A DNA stretch of 10,080 nt from Oscillospiraceae bacterium (GCA_017523995.1 JAFWUX010000125.1:1-10080), one strand, 5' to 3'; shown: positions 1 through 8,026, counted from the stretch's first letter. The notes: generated by a model not told the origin, from the letters alone. Translations and numbers: made by a program.

Positions 1-90
1 AAAACAGACTATTATTTTCGCCCCGTTTTGTAGGGCTGTATGAAGGGGTATCATACCGCTTCATATCCTGCATGAAAGGAGGGCAATCAG
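1..90. other. Leader region upstream of the DUF3801-like gene
   Basis: No recognisable gene lies here. One + strand frame (positions 3 to about 107) is open and would overlap the next gene by a few codons, so the tail of an upstream gene cannot be excluded, but its translation matches nothing I know. The stretch contains a 27-nt palindrome (separate entry) and a strong ribosome site, AGGAGG at 77-82, eight bases before the ATG at 91. No convincing promoter was found. Confidence 0.5.
39..65. promoter_or_regulatory. 27-nt near-perfect palindrome, possible operator or leader hairpin
   Basis: Positions 39-65 form an inverted repeat centred on C52. The outer arms TATGAAG (39-45) and CTTCATA (59-65) pair perfectly. 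The inner arms GGTAT (47-51) and ATACC (53-57) pair perfectly. The only mismatch is G46 against G58. The one-base centre suits a dimeric protein-binding site better than an RNA hairpin, which needs a loop of at least three bases, although RNA could still fold with a slightly opened apex. There is no T-run after it, so it is not an obvious terminator. It sits 26 bases before the ATG at 91, where an operator for the transfer operon would be expected. The function is inferred only from position and symmetry. Confidence 0.5.
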
Positions 91-375
91 ATGCACGGAG
101 ATGATGTGGCAAGTGCCGGTGTCACCGTGACGACAGATGTGATCTCAAAGGCGACTGAGGCGATTCTGGAGCTGCTGAAGGTGGAAATCGAAAAGAAACG
201 CTATGCAGACCGCAGCTCCGGTGCGCAATCGAAGGTATTGTCCGGCGGCGAAGTTACATACCGGAGATTGAAGGAGGGCGGCGAGATCACCACGCTGCCA
301 AATTTCCCGAAGGAGGATTACGGCGAATTCCTCAGATGGGCGAAGAAGGCAGACATTCCTGTTGCGGCGATACAG
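91..375 (+). pseudogene. DUF3801/PcfB-like conjugation protein, N-terminal fragment
   Basis: The ATG at 91 follows AGGAGG with an 8-nt spacer. Residues 1 to about 97 resemble the DUF3801 (PcfB-like) proteins encoded just before the coupling protein in Gram-positive conjugative elements. Visible features are an N-terminal helix ending in a basic KKR stretch (residues 35-37), then the typical GGEVTYRRLKEGG block and an FPKEDYGEFLRWAKKADIPV block (residues 73-92). PcfB is known as an accessory factor of the PcfC coupling protein in pCF10; a related role here is inferred. After about residue 97 the frame becomes arginine- and glycine-rich nonsense running to a stop at 595-597. The same DNA, read in another frame, encodes clear VirD4-like sequence. 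The gene has therefore lost its C-terminal part at a junction near 365-385, and any product would be a 168-residue protein with a random tail. Confidence 0.72.
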
Positions 376-3355
376 GAACATCAAGATGGTCAATGTGCTG
401 ATGAAGAACACGCAGAAGGAAGGCGGCGGAGGCGGCGACCAGTTCTGGGAGGATTCAACCAAAGCACTGCTGGCGGCACTCTGCTTCTATCTGGTGGAAT
501 GCGAAGACGAGAGCAAGCGGAATTTCGCGGAGGTCATGCGGCTGCTGAAACTGGCAGAAGTCCGGGAGGATTCGGACGATTTTCAGTCCGACCTTGATCT
601 CATTTTCGATGCGCTGGAGCATCCGGAGGTATATACCAAGACCGACACACCGACGGAGAAAATGCAGGAACTGAACCTCATCGACCTTGCAAAATCCGCA
701 AAGCCGGCAGGTCAGTACATGTGCCTGAAATACTACAAGGACTTCAAAAAGGCTGCCGGCGATACGGCAAAATCCATCCTCATTTCCACGGCGGTTCGCT
801 TACAGGCGTTCAATATCCCGGAGGTCATGGATCTCACCTGCTGCGACAATCTGCATCTGGAAATGACCGGCGATGAGAAGACCGCGCTGTTCATCATCAT
901 CCCGTCCTCGGACGATACCTTCAACTTTCTGGCGGCGATGATGTATACGCAGTTGTTCGATGTTCTCTATGACCGCGCCAATTTCAAGCATGGCGGCAGA
1001 CTGCCGATTCATGTGCGCTGTTTGTTAGATGAGTTTGCGAATCTCGGCCAAATTCCGCGGTTTGAGGAACTCCTTGCGACCATGCGCTCCATGGAAATAT
1101 CCGCAAATGTCATTATCCAGAACCTTTCACAGCTTAAAAAGATGTATAAGGATTCATGGGAGAAAACATACCGCTTTGAAGACATCAACTACAGCATTGC
1201 AAAGCAGGAGGAGCAGGAAGCGATTTTTCTCGGATACTGCGCCGTCCTGAACAGTCTGGACACCGGCGCGGATATGCAGATCACGGTCTACAACAATCGC
1301 GTCAACAAGGCAAAATTCAATGACATGGTGCTGCTGAAATGCAAGGGCGACGGCTATGACCGGTACATTGATGTGTATAATCAGATGCTCACGGACAAAA
1401 TGGAGCAGGGACAAAACGGCATCATCCGCAGCAAGTTCCTGACTGTGACGGTGCAGGCGGCGGATGCGGATGCCGCGCGCGTAAAGTTTTCGTCGATTGA
1501 TGTGGAGATCATCAATGCCTTCAAAAAGCTCGGCTCGGATATCCGCCCGATGACAGCGAATGAGCGTGTAACGCTGCTGAAAGACATTTTTCGCGGTGCC
1601 GATGTGGAGATTCCGGAGCTGACCGAAAAGGATTTCCGCCGCAAGGCAGACCGCGCTTACTGTTGCCCGGATTATCTGGAATTCAAAAAAGACTACTTTA
1701 TGTGGGGCGACAAATACGCCCGCACCATGTTCATCAAGGACATGCCTGCAAGCCTGAAAGACTGCCTGCTGACGGATATTCTCGGAACCAATCTCGATGT
1801 GATGGTGACGGTCAATGTCGCGCCGGTCGATCCCTACAAGGCGCTGAAAATCGTGCAGCATCAGCTCACTTCGATGCAAGCGAACAAGATGCAGGCAGAA
1901 AGAAAGGCAATTCAATCCGGATACACCGCAGATGTCATCAATCAGGATTTGAAGCACAGCTTACAGGAAGCCGAAGAGCTGCTTGACGATCTGCGTTCCA
2001 AGAACCAGAAAATGTTTCTGGACAATATCATTATCATGGTGACTGCCGCGGATATGGACAAGCTGAACGCCAATACTGAAACAATCGAAGCTGTGGTGCG
2101 AAAGCATATCTGTTCGCTGTCAACGCTGTATTATCAGCAGGAAAAGGGCTTGCAGAGTGTACTGCCGGTCGGAAACTGTACCCTTAAAATCCGGCGGACG
2201 CTCACAACGGAAAGCACGGCAGTGCTGCTTCCGTTTTCCGCAAAAGAAATCAGCCAGAAGAACGGGATGTATTACGGGCTGAATGCCCTCTCGAACAATA
2301 TGATTCTGTTCAGCAGGCTGAATCTCAAAAATCCGAACGGCTTTATCCTCGGCTCTCCCGGCAGCGGCAAGTCGTTTGCTGCAAAGCGCGAAATGCTCAA
2401 TGTGTTCCTTGCGACCGATGACGATATTATCATCATTGATCCCGAATCCGAGTATGCAAGCCTTGTCGCCGCACTGAGCGGCGAAACGATCTATGTTTCC
2501 CCGGCATCCGGCAATCACATCAATCCGCTGGATATGACAAAGGACTACTCCGACGACGAATCGCCGCTGACGATGAAATCCGACTTTATCCTGTCATTCT
2601 GTGAATGTCTGGTCGGCAGGCAGGGACTGTCTGCCAAGGAACGCGGCATCATTGACCGCTGCCTGACGATGACCTACGGCGAATATCTGCAAACCTTTGA
2701 CAGCGAAAAAACACCGACTCTGATGGATTTTTATGAGAATCTGAAAGCGCAGCCGGAACAGGAAGCGCAGGGACTGGCGCTCTCCTTTGAGCTGTATATC
2801 AAGGGAAACCTCAATATGTTTGCACACCGGACCAATGTGGATACCAGCAACCGTGTGGTATCCTATGACATCAAAGACCTTGGCAAGCAGCTGAAAACGC
2901 TCGGTATGCTGATCGTGCTGGATTACGTCTGGAACCGCATCACCATGAACCGAGCAAAGGGCAAGCGCACCTGGATTTATATGGATGAAATTTATCTGCT
3001 CTTTGCGAATGAATACTCCGCAAACTTCCTGTTCGAGCTGTATAAGCGTGCGCGGAAATGGGGCGGCGTGCCAACCGGCATCACACAGAATGTGGAAGAC
3101 CTGCTGAAATCTGAAACAGCACGCTCCATGCTCTCCAATACGGATTTTATCATGATGCTGAATCAGGCGACCAGCGACCGCGAACAGCTTGCAAAGCTGC
3201 TGAACATCTCGGACAATCTGCTGACGTTCGTCACAAACAGCGACAGCGGTCAGGGACTGATCTGCTGCGGCGGTTCCATTATCCCGTTCAAGGATCAGTT
3301 CCCGCACAATGAGCTCTACGACCTCATGACGACCAAGCTGGAGGAGGTGTCATGA
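362..3355 (+). CDS. VirD4 fragment fused in frame to VirB4-type conjugation ATPase
   Basis: This is a chimeric frame of up to 997 codons. Residues 1-267 (to about 1162) are the middle of a CD1115-type VirD4/TcpA coupling protein, which feeds DNA into the conjugation channel. They include a GDQFWE motif (25-30), a Walker B-like LLDEFANLGQIP (221-232) and an IIQNLSQLKKMYKDSWE segment (251-267). The N-terminal membrane helices and Walker A of a normal coupling protein are missing, as is everything after DSWE. From residue 268 (KTYRFEDINYSIA) the sequence is a VirB4/TrsE-type secretion ATPase. It has Walker A GSPGSGKS (664-671), an IIIDPESEY segment (690-698) and Walker B WIYMDEIYLL (871-880), and a normal C-terminus. 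It lacks only the first few dozen residues of VirB4. The beginning is unclear: TTG 362 has no ribosome site, while ATG 386 has a weak AGGA upstream. The VirB4 part may be translated poorly or not at all. The final GGAGGAGGTG serves the next gene. Confidence 0.8.
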   Translation: MRRYRNIKMVNVLMKNTQKEGGGGGDQFWEDSTKALLAALCFYLVECEDESKRNFAEVMRLLKLAEVREDSDDFQSDLDLIFDALEHPEVYTKTDTPTEKMQELNLIDLAKSAKPAGQYMCLKYYKDFKKAAGDTAKSILISTAVRLQAFNIPEVMDLTCCDNLHLEMTGDEKTALFIIIPSSDDTFNFLAAMMYTQLFDVLYDRANFKHGGRLPIHVRCLLDEFANLGQIPRFEELLATMRSMEISANVIIQNLSQLKKMYKDSWEKTYRFEDINYSIAKQEEQEAIFLGYCAVLNSLDTGADMQITVYNNRVNKAKFNDMVLLKCKGDGYDRYIDVYNQMLTDKMEQGQNGIIRSKFLTVTVQAADADAARVKFSSIDVEIINAFKKLGSDIRPMTANERVTLLKDIFRGADVEIPELTEKDFRRKADRAYCCPDYLEFKKDYFMWGDKYARTMFIKDMPASLKDCLLTDILGTNLDVMVTVNVAPVDPYKALKIVQHQLTSMQANKMQAERKAIQSGYTADVINQDLKHSLQEAEELLDDLRSKNQKMFLDNIIIMVTAADMDKLNANTETIEAVVRKHICSLSTLYYQQEKGLQSVLPVGNCTLKIRRTLTTESTAVLLPFSAKEISQKNGMYYGLNALSNNMILFSRLNLKNPNGFILGSPGSGKSFAAKREMLNVFLATDDDIIIIDPESEYASLVAALSGETIYVSPASGNHINPLDMTKDYSDDESPLTMKSDFILSFCECLVGRQGLSAKERGIIDRCLTMTYGEYLQTFDSEKTPTLMDFYENLKAQPEQEAQGLALSFELYIKGNLNMFAHRTNVDTSNRVVSYDIKDLGKQLKTLGMLIVLDYVWNRITMNRAKGKRTWIYMDEIYLLFANEYSANFLFELYKRARKWGGVPTGITQNVEDLLKSETARSMLSNTDFIMMLNQATSDREQLAKLLNISDNLLTFVTNSDSGQGLICCGGSIIPFKDQFPHNELYDLMTTKLEEVS

Positions 3356-5056
3356 TTGGAAATTGAGAAGAAAAACCGTGATCCGACCGTCCGGAACATC
3401 GAGCGCCTTGCGCCGGAAACGCAGGTAGATACGGAAGTTCTGGAGAATCAGGCGGGGCTGAAAACCAAAACACAGGGCGGGATTCAGACGCTACATGATG
3501 ACACCGAAGCCGATGCCAATTCAGGCGGCAAAGGCGGCGGTCATAATTCTTCCGGCGGCGGACGCAGGAGAACAAGAGCACCGACGCCTGATCAGCTCAA
3601 ACGCAAGAAGTATATCATTGCCGATGCCGACAGTGACGGTTCTGCTGCAATCGAAATCGGGCAATCCTTTTCGGATGCAGTAGATACCATGATTCAAACC
3701 GGCGGTACAATCCGGACAGCAGTACAGAAATCGGCGACTGGCATCGGGAAGATTCACACCATGGTAAAGCACGGTGTACGGCTTGGCACGGCGCGGGATG
3801 TCGGGAAGGTCGCCGCGAACATCGGAAGCGGAATCCGCACCGGGATTGCCGATACTGCAAAGCAGACCGGAACAGGTCTGCTGAAAACGAAGATCGACAA
3901 GTCCACAACGACGGACACCGGAACAGAGGCAATCAAGCAGGGGCTGACTGATCTGCGGTATGCGGACAATACCCGAAAAGCCTTGCAGAATACGGCAAGA
4001 GGTTCAATCAAGGCAACAAGAGCAATCCGGGATATGCCGCGTGAAACCAGAGCGCAGGTGCAGCGCATCCGCAAGCGGGCGCAGAAAACCGGACAGGCGG
4101 CAAAGAAATCCGCAGATGCTGTTCGCAGGGTGCTCTCCACAAAAGCCGGGCGGATTGTTGCACTCGGCGGACTGGTTGTGTTCCTGTCTGTATTTCTGCT
4201 GAACGGTCTGCTGACGGTCATCGTTTCGGCAGCGGCAAGTCTGTTTTCATGGCTCGCCCCCGACGGTGATACAGCCGATACGACCATGCAGAGTAATATC
4301 CGGACATATATCTCGCAAATTCAGGGCATCGAAGCGGAAGAACAGCGCGAGGTCAATGGAATTGCAGACAGTCTTTCGCCGGAATACAAATACGACGGGA
4401 CGCAGATCACCGGACTCAACCGCTTCGGAAACCGTACAGTGCAGCCCTATGACAACAAGGCTGTTCTTGCGGTGCTGGCAGTACAGAAATTCCGGACGGT
4501 ACAGGAAACCGGCACGGCAAATTTTACATTCACGCAGGATGAAATCCGCAACGCCGTTGAACAGTTCTACACATTGGATTACCGCTATGAATACGGATAC
4601 TGTCCGGGCAATGACTGTGCAAAAGATTCAAACTGCACATTGAGCCTTGCAGACGGCGGCTTCCGGATTTACGGTACATCCTATGATTCCGAGGACAACA
4701 GCTACAACGTGACATTGACCGGTCCGACCTATACACACGCATCCTCGATGTCCACAAAGCTGGACTTCCGGATGAACGGAGGCGGTTCGATTGGCGGAAC
4801 AGCAGCGGCAGATGTGGGCGGCGGAACATGGTCTGTGACTTACTGTATCGTCGCGGACGCTTACGATCATATTGACTGGAGCAAATGCTACCTGACCGTC
4901 GATACGGTCTACTGCAACAATCCGAATCACAAGTATCTGTACGGGCAGGTCGTGAATCTGACAGAATCGCAGGCCATGACAAAGGCAGGCTTCACAGCAG
5001 ATGAAAAGCAGGTTTTTCAGGCATATCTGGAACAGATCAGAGCGATAGGAGGCTGA
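3356..5056 (+). CDS. CD1108-like mobile-element membrane protein lacking a peptidase domain
   Basis: The TTG at 3356 directly follows the VirB4 TGA stop (3353-3355) and uses GGAGGAGG just upstream. The nearby ATG at 3352 is in another frame and stops after four codons. The 566-residue product has a charged, glycine-rich N-terminus (GGKGGGHNSSGGG, 57-69) and a basic region rich in Thr, Ala, Lys and Arg (about 100-260). One strong membrane helix lies at about 265-297, followed by an outer domain of about 270 residues. That domain has cysteines at 416, 421, 427, 497, 511 and 520, including a CPGNDC motif. Position after VirB4 and overall form match the CD1108-family proteins of Clostridia elements. 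Many relatives carry a C-terminal NlpC/P60 or lysozyme-like hydrolase that opens the cell wall for the channel. None is visible here, and the protein ends in VFQAYLEQIRAIGG. A structural role in the channel is inferred. Confidence 0.7.
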   Translation: MEIEKKNRDPTVRNIERLAPETQVDTEVLENQAGLKTKTQGGIQTLHDDTEADANSGGKGGGHNSSGGGRRRTRAPTPDQLKRKKYIIADADSDGSAAIEIGQSFSDAVDTMIQTGGTIRTAVQKSATGIGKIHTMVKHGVRLGTARDVGKVAANIGSGIRTGIADTAKQTGTGLLKTKIDKSTTTDTGTEAIKQGLTDLRYADNTRKALQNTARGSIKATRAIRDMPRETRAQVQRIRKRAQKTGQAAKKSADAVRRVLSTKAGRIVALGGLVVFLSVFLLNGLLTVIVSAAASLFSWLAPDGDTADTTMQSNIRTYISQIQGIEAEEQREVNGIADSLSPEYKYDGTQITGLNRFGNRTVQPYDNKAVLAVLAVQKFRTVQETGTANFTFTQDEIRNAVEQFYTLDYRYEYGYCPGNDCAKDSNCTLSLADGGFRIYGTSYDSEDNSYNVTLTGPTYTHASSMSTKLDFRMNGGGSIGGTAAADVGGGTWSVTYCIVADAYDHIDWSKCYLTVDTVYCNNPNHKYLYGQVVNLTESQAMTKAGFTADEKQVFQAYLEQIRAIGG

Positions 5057-5059
5057 ACG

Positions 5060-5317
5060 ATGTTTCATTTCTTTCACAACAAGCACCCTGCTTCCGACAG
5101 CGGCGGTGAACCGAAAAAGGATAAGCGGTATCTGATTGCGCTGCTTCTGCTCGCCGGATTTGTCGGGTTCAGTTTTGTGAGCGGAATCCGCGGCGGCGGT
5201 GCGGAGAAGATCATCGGCGGCTTCCGGTTTCATGTTTCAGATATTGCAGTGACCACCGTGCTTGCGGCAGCATATCTGATCTACCGCATCAAAGGAGGGC
5301 GTGGGCATGACAAATAG
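5060..5317 (+). CDS. Small two-helix membrane protein of the transfer operon
   Basis: This 85-residue protein starts at ATG 5060. AGGAGG at 5047-5052 lies inside the last codons of the preceding gene, with a 7-nt spacer, so the two genes are translationally linked. Residues 1-22 are polar and basic. Residues 23-40 (RYLIALLLLAGFVGFSFV) and about 58-76 (VSDIAVTTVLAAAYLIYRI) look like two membrane helices joined by a glycine-rich loop (SGIRGGG). The end overlaps the next gene by 11 bases. I do not recognise the family. Its position between the CD1108-like and DUF4315-like genes suggests a small channel-associated membrane component, but this rests on context only. Confidence 0.75.
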   Translation: MFHFFHNKHPASDSGGEPKKDKRYLIALLLLAGFVGFSFVSGIRGGGAEKIIGGFRFHVSDIAVTTVLAAAYLIYRIKGGRGHDK

Positions 5318-5603
5318 AGAGCAAAAGCTTCATGAGGAATTGCTCAAATCCAGAGCGAACATTCAGCGAACCAAAGAGTTGATTGCGTTTCACAGGGATG
5401 TGCTCCGCAGACAGGAGCGGAAGGCGGATGAGATCAACACAAAGCTCAATGCGGAGAAGATGAAATCCCTGTATACTGCGCTGAATGCCAGCGGCGTGGA
5501 CATTGACACGCTGCGGCAGGCGGTTGAAAACGGGCAGCTCACCGACAAAACAGCAGAAACGGCAGATGCAGAACCTGCCGCTGCCAAGAAGGAGGACACA
5601 TAA
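5307..5603 (+). CDS. DUF4315-like small coiled-coil protein
   Basis: I chose ATG 5307 because AGGAGG at 5293-5298 is eight bases upstream. A GTG in the same frame at 5301 would be only two bases away, too close. The 98-residue product is charged and helical. Residues 1-60 have the heptad-like pattern of a coiled coil (REQKLHEELLKSRANIQRTK and onward), then a short DIDTLRQAVENG segment and an Ala/Glu-rich, probably disordered tail. This architecture resembles the DUF4315 proteins found between the CD1108-like gene and topB in Clostridia conjugative elements. Their biochemical role is not known to me. It overlaps the upstream gene by 11 bases, and its TAA shares one base with the topB ATG, so the genes are probably co-translated. 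Assignment to the exact family is moderately sure; the gene itself is clear. Confidence 0.78.
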   Translation: MTNREQKLHEELLKSRANIQRTKELIAFHRDVLRRQERKADEINTKLNAEKMKSLYTALNASGVDIDTLRQAVENGQLTDKTAETADAEPAAAKKEDT

Positions 5604-7666
5604 TGTATCGCATGATTCTTTGTGAAAAACCGTCGGTCGCGCAGAACGTGGCATACAGCCTCGGTGCAAATGAGCGTGTTACAGACGGCAAGGTTTCCTA
5701 TTATGAGGGAAACGGACTGATCGTAACGAACGCGGTCGGCCATATCATCGGCATCGGAATGCCGGAGGATTACGGCTGGGAAAAGTGGAATCTTTCCGAT
5801 CTCCCGCTGATGCCGCAGTTCCGGCTGTTCCCGCTTCAGGGTTACAGCGAACAGCTCAGGCTGCTCAAAAAGCTGCTGTTCCGTGCGGATGTGAGCGAGG
5901 TCATCAATGCCTGTGATGCCGGGCGCGAGGGCGAAGCGATCTTCCGGTATATCTACGATTTCTTCGGCTGTAACAAGCCTGTCAAGCGGCTGTGGATCAG
6001 CTCGCTGACCGATGAGAGTATCCGGAACGGCATGAACAATCTCCGCGACGGCGCGGAGATGGAAAACCTCTTTGCGGCGGCTTTCACCAGAGCAAAAGCC
6101 GACTGGATTCACGGCATGAGCCTGTCCCGGCTTTACAGCATCGTCAACAGCGATTCCCACAAGGTCGGCAGAGTGAAAACACCGGTATTGCACATCATCG
6201 CGGAGCGCGACAGGTTGGTCGCGGAATTTGTCGGCAAGCCCTTTTTCAAGGTGATGCTCCCGAACGGCGCAGAATGCGAAACAGTCTGCGATACCAAAGA
6301 GCAGGCGGAAGCACTTGCAGCGGAATGCGCCGAAAAGACTGTAACGGTCACATCGGCGGAAACCAAGCGAAAAAAGGAAGAACGCCCGCTGCTGCACAGT
6401 CTGACATCCTTGCAGCAGGAGGCGAACGATGAATACGGCATGACGGCGGCAAACACGCTCAAAGCGGCGCAGTCGCTCTATGAGCAGAAGCTCATTACCT
6501 ATCCGCGCACGGACAGCAACTACCTGACCGATGACATGAAGCCACTGGTCGGCAGCATTGTGAAATGTCTCTCCGGTTATGATGCGGAGCGCGTGCAGGC
6601 ACTGGAGGCGCAGGGGCTGAACCTTGACGGGCGTGTCTTCAACAACAGCAAGGTTTCCGATCACCATGCAATCATTCCGACGAATATCATCGGCAGGCTC
6701 GGACAGACAGAGCTGACCGATGATGAACAGAAGGTCGCAAAGCTCGTGATCGAGCGCTTTCTCGGTGTACTGGATCAGCCCTATCTGTACGATGAAACAA
6801 AATATGTGTTTGATGTCGGCGGCATTGTTTTCCGGCTGACATTCAAAACGCCCGTACAGCCTGGCTGGAGGACGTATAAGGATCAGCAGGCAACACCGGA
6901 TATTCACTATTCCGCAGGCGATACCTTCCCGGCAAATAGTCTGACTGTCAGGGAGGGTGCGACGAAACCGCCGAAGCACTTTACCGAAAGCAGTCTGCTT
7001 GCGGTCATGGAGAACATCGACCGGCTGATCGAGGACAAGGAGCTGAAGGGCTTTGTCAAGGAGCGGGGCTTGGGTACACCGGCGACCAGAGCGACGATCA
7101 TCGAGGAGCTGATTTCCGCCGGATACATCGAACGCAGTAAAAAGCTGCTGCTTGCAACCGATTATGGCAAGGCGTTTGCGGCATCGCTGCCGGAAAATGT
7201 GAAGTCGGCGGAGCTGACCGCACATTGGGAGCAGATGCTCTCGGACATCGAACACGGCGAAGCAAAGCCCGATGATCTGCTCCGTGAAATCGGCAGCACG
7301 GTGTCTGAGATCGTACAGGCGGAACGGCAGCGGACAGACAGAACGCCGGTTTCCCGCAAGGTCGTGGTCGGAAAGTGTCCGCGCTGCGGCAAGCCGGTAT
7401 CTCAGAACCGCAAGGGCTTTGCCTGTGCAGGCGGACGCGAAAACTGCGGCTTCTTCATCTTCGGACAGGACAAGCGCATCGGCAGAAGCTATACCCCTGC
7501 GGAGATCCGCGAGCTGCTTTCGACCGGCTCGGTCACACTGAAAAACTGCACCTCCTCCAAGGGCAAGAAATACAGTGCAGTATTTGTGCTGGAGGATGCC
7601 GGACAGTATGTGAATCTCAGGCTTGTGGAGTTTGTCAATGATAAGAAACGGCGCACTGCCGGATAA
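5603..7666 (+). CDS. topB: DNA topoisomerase III (type IA), element-encoded
   Basis: This is a 687-residue type IA topoisomerase, which cuts and passes single strands. Element-borne copies probably help untangle transfer or replication intermediates. The Toprim domain begins with LCEKPSVAQ (6-14; catalytic Glu8) and contains DAGREGE (105-111). The nucleophile is Tyr300 in LITYPRTDSNYL. SDHHAIIPT (352-360) and ERGLGTPATRATIIEELI (487-504) are conserved family blocks. A C-terminal zinc ribbon has Cys592, Cys595, Cys608 and Cys615, and a further small domain follows at about 625-680. Length and motifs are complete, so the enzyme is probably active. ATG 5603 shares an A with the preceding TAA, and AAGGAGG at 5589-5595 is the ribosome site. 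The stop codon lies in the loop of a hairpin shared with the opposing toxin gene. Confidence 0.96.
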   Translation: MYRMILCEKPSVAQNVAYSLGANERVTDGKVSYYEGNGLIVTNAVGHIIGIGMPEDYGWEKWNLSDLPLMPQFRLFPLQGYSEQLRLLKKLLFRADVSEVINACDAGREGEAIFRYIYDFFGCNKPVKRLWISSLTDESIRNGMNNLRDGAEMENLFAAAFTRAKADWIHGMSLSRLYSIVNSDSHKVGRVKTPVLHIIAERDRLVAEFVGKPFFKVMLPNGAECETVCDTKEQAEALAAECAEKTVTVTSAETKRKKEERPLLHSLTSLQQEANDEYGMTAANTLKAAQSLYEQKLITYPRTDSNYLTDDMKPLVGSIVKCLSGYDAERVQALEAQGLNLDGRVFNNSKVSDHHAIIPTNIIGRLGQTELTDDEQKVAKLVIERFLGVLDQPYLYDETKYVFDVGGIVFRLTFKTPVQPGWRTYKDQQATPDIHYSAGDTFPANSLTVREGATKPPKHFTESSLLAVMENIDRLIEDKELKGFVKERGLGTPATRATIIEELISAGYIERSKKLLLATDYGKAFAASLPENVKSAELTAHWEQMLSDIEHGEAKPDDLLREIGSTVSEIVQAERQRTDRTPVSRKVVVGKCPRCGKPVSQNRKGFACAGGRENCGFFIFGQDKRIGRSYTPAEIRELLSTGSVTLKNCTSSKGKKYSAVFVLEDAGQYVNLRLVEFVNDKKRRTAG

Positions 7667-7676
7667 CAGTGCGCCG
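7649..7676 (-). terminator. Hairpin between convergent topB and toxin genes
   Basis: CGGCGCACTG (7649-7658) and CAGTGCGCCG (7667-7676) form a perfect 10-bp stem around an 8-base loop that contains the topB TAA stop. Read on the minus strand, downstream of the toxin stop at 7682-7684, the stem is followed by TTTCTTATCATT. That is a moderately U-rich tail fitting an intrinsic terminator for the toxin-antitoxin operon. On the plus strand the tail is AAGCATCAATC, so termination of topB transcripts is doubtful, although the hairpin could protect their 3' ends. Confidence 0.72.
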
Positions 7677-7681
7677 AAGCA

Positions 7682-8026
7682 TCAATCTTCATCAAAGGTG
7701 TCACGGATATTAACATATTCCTCCGGCAAAAGAATCCGGAAGTAGTCTCTGCCCTTATACAGAACACGGTGAATCTCAACAGTATCGTGATTGATCTGAT
7801 AGAACACAAGATAGTTGCCGCTGATGATGAACCGATACGGCGTTTCCACATCAATTTTGCGGTTCAGCGGGATTCCGATTTCCGGCGTGTCCGGCAGCTT
7901 CTTATAATCCTTGATGATCTTTTTCACGACATTGACGGCGGCAGTGGGATTGCAGAGCTTGACGGAGATATATTCCTTGATCTCTCGCAAATCTTCTTTT
8001 GCAGTAGGGGCGATAACAAGCTTCAC
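7682..8026 (-). CDS. RelE/ParE-family toxin
   Basis: This 114-residue protein has the RelE/ParE fold pattern: an N-terminal strand (KLVIAPTAKEDL), a two-helix hairpin (about residues 11-45), then PYRFIISGNYLVFYQI and VEIHRVLYKGRDYFRIL, the strands that carry the conserved Arg and Tyr positions of the family. Members either cut mRNA on the ribosome (RelE type) or poison gyrase (ParE type); the sequence alone does not settle which. It starts with GTG at 8026-8024, which overlaps the antitoxin TGA stop as GTGA, so the pair is translationally coupled with antitoxin first. The C-terminus (PEEYVNIRDTFDED) is acidic and somewhat longer than in minimal RelE proteins. The start and end are clear. Confidence 0.88.
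   Translation of the reverse strand: MKLVIAPTAKEDLREIKEYISVKLCNPTAAVNVVKKIIKDYKKLPDTPEIGIPLNRKIDVETPYRFIISGNYLVFYQINHDTVEIHRVLYKGRDYFRILLPEEYVNIRDTFDED

Noticed and set aside
28..54. Promoter-like TTGTAG and TATCAT before the first gene
   Set aside because: The spacer is only 15 bases, both boxes are imperfect, and the second lies within the palindrome, which explains it better.
91..597. Full 168-codon frame as one intact gene
   Set aside because: Only the first 97 or so codons look like a real protein. The rest overlaps clear VirD4 coding sequence in another frame and reads as arginine- and glycine-rich filler.
1154..1957. Minus-strand frame of 267 codons opposite VirB4
   Set aside because: It is antisense to clearly conserved VirB4 sequence. 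The His-, Arg- and Ile-rich translation has no family resemblance.
3352..3366. ATG at 3352 as start of the CD1108-like gene
   Set aside because: It reads only four codons before a stop. TTG 3356 gives the long frame and has suitable ribosome-site spacing.
5390..7255. Long minus-strand frame of 621 codons inside topB
   Set aside because: It mirrors a confident topoisomerase gene on the other strand, is rich in Arg, Leu and Cys with no domain, and has no ribosome site. Such antisense frames are common in DNA of this codon bias.
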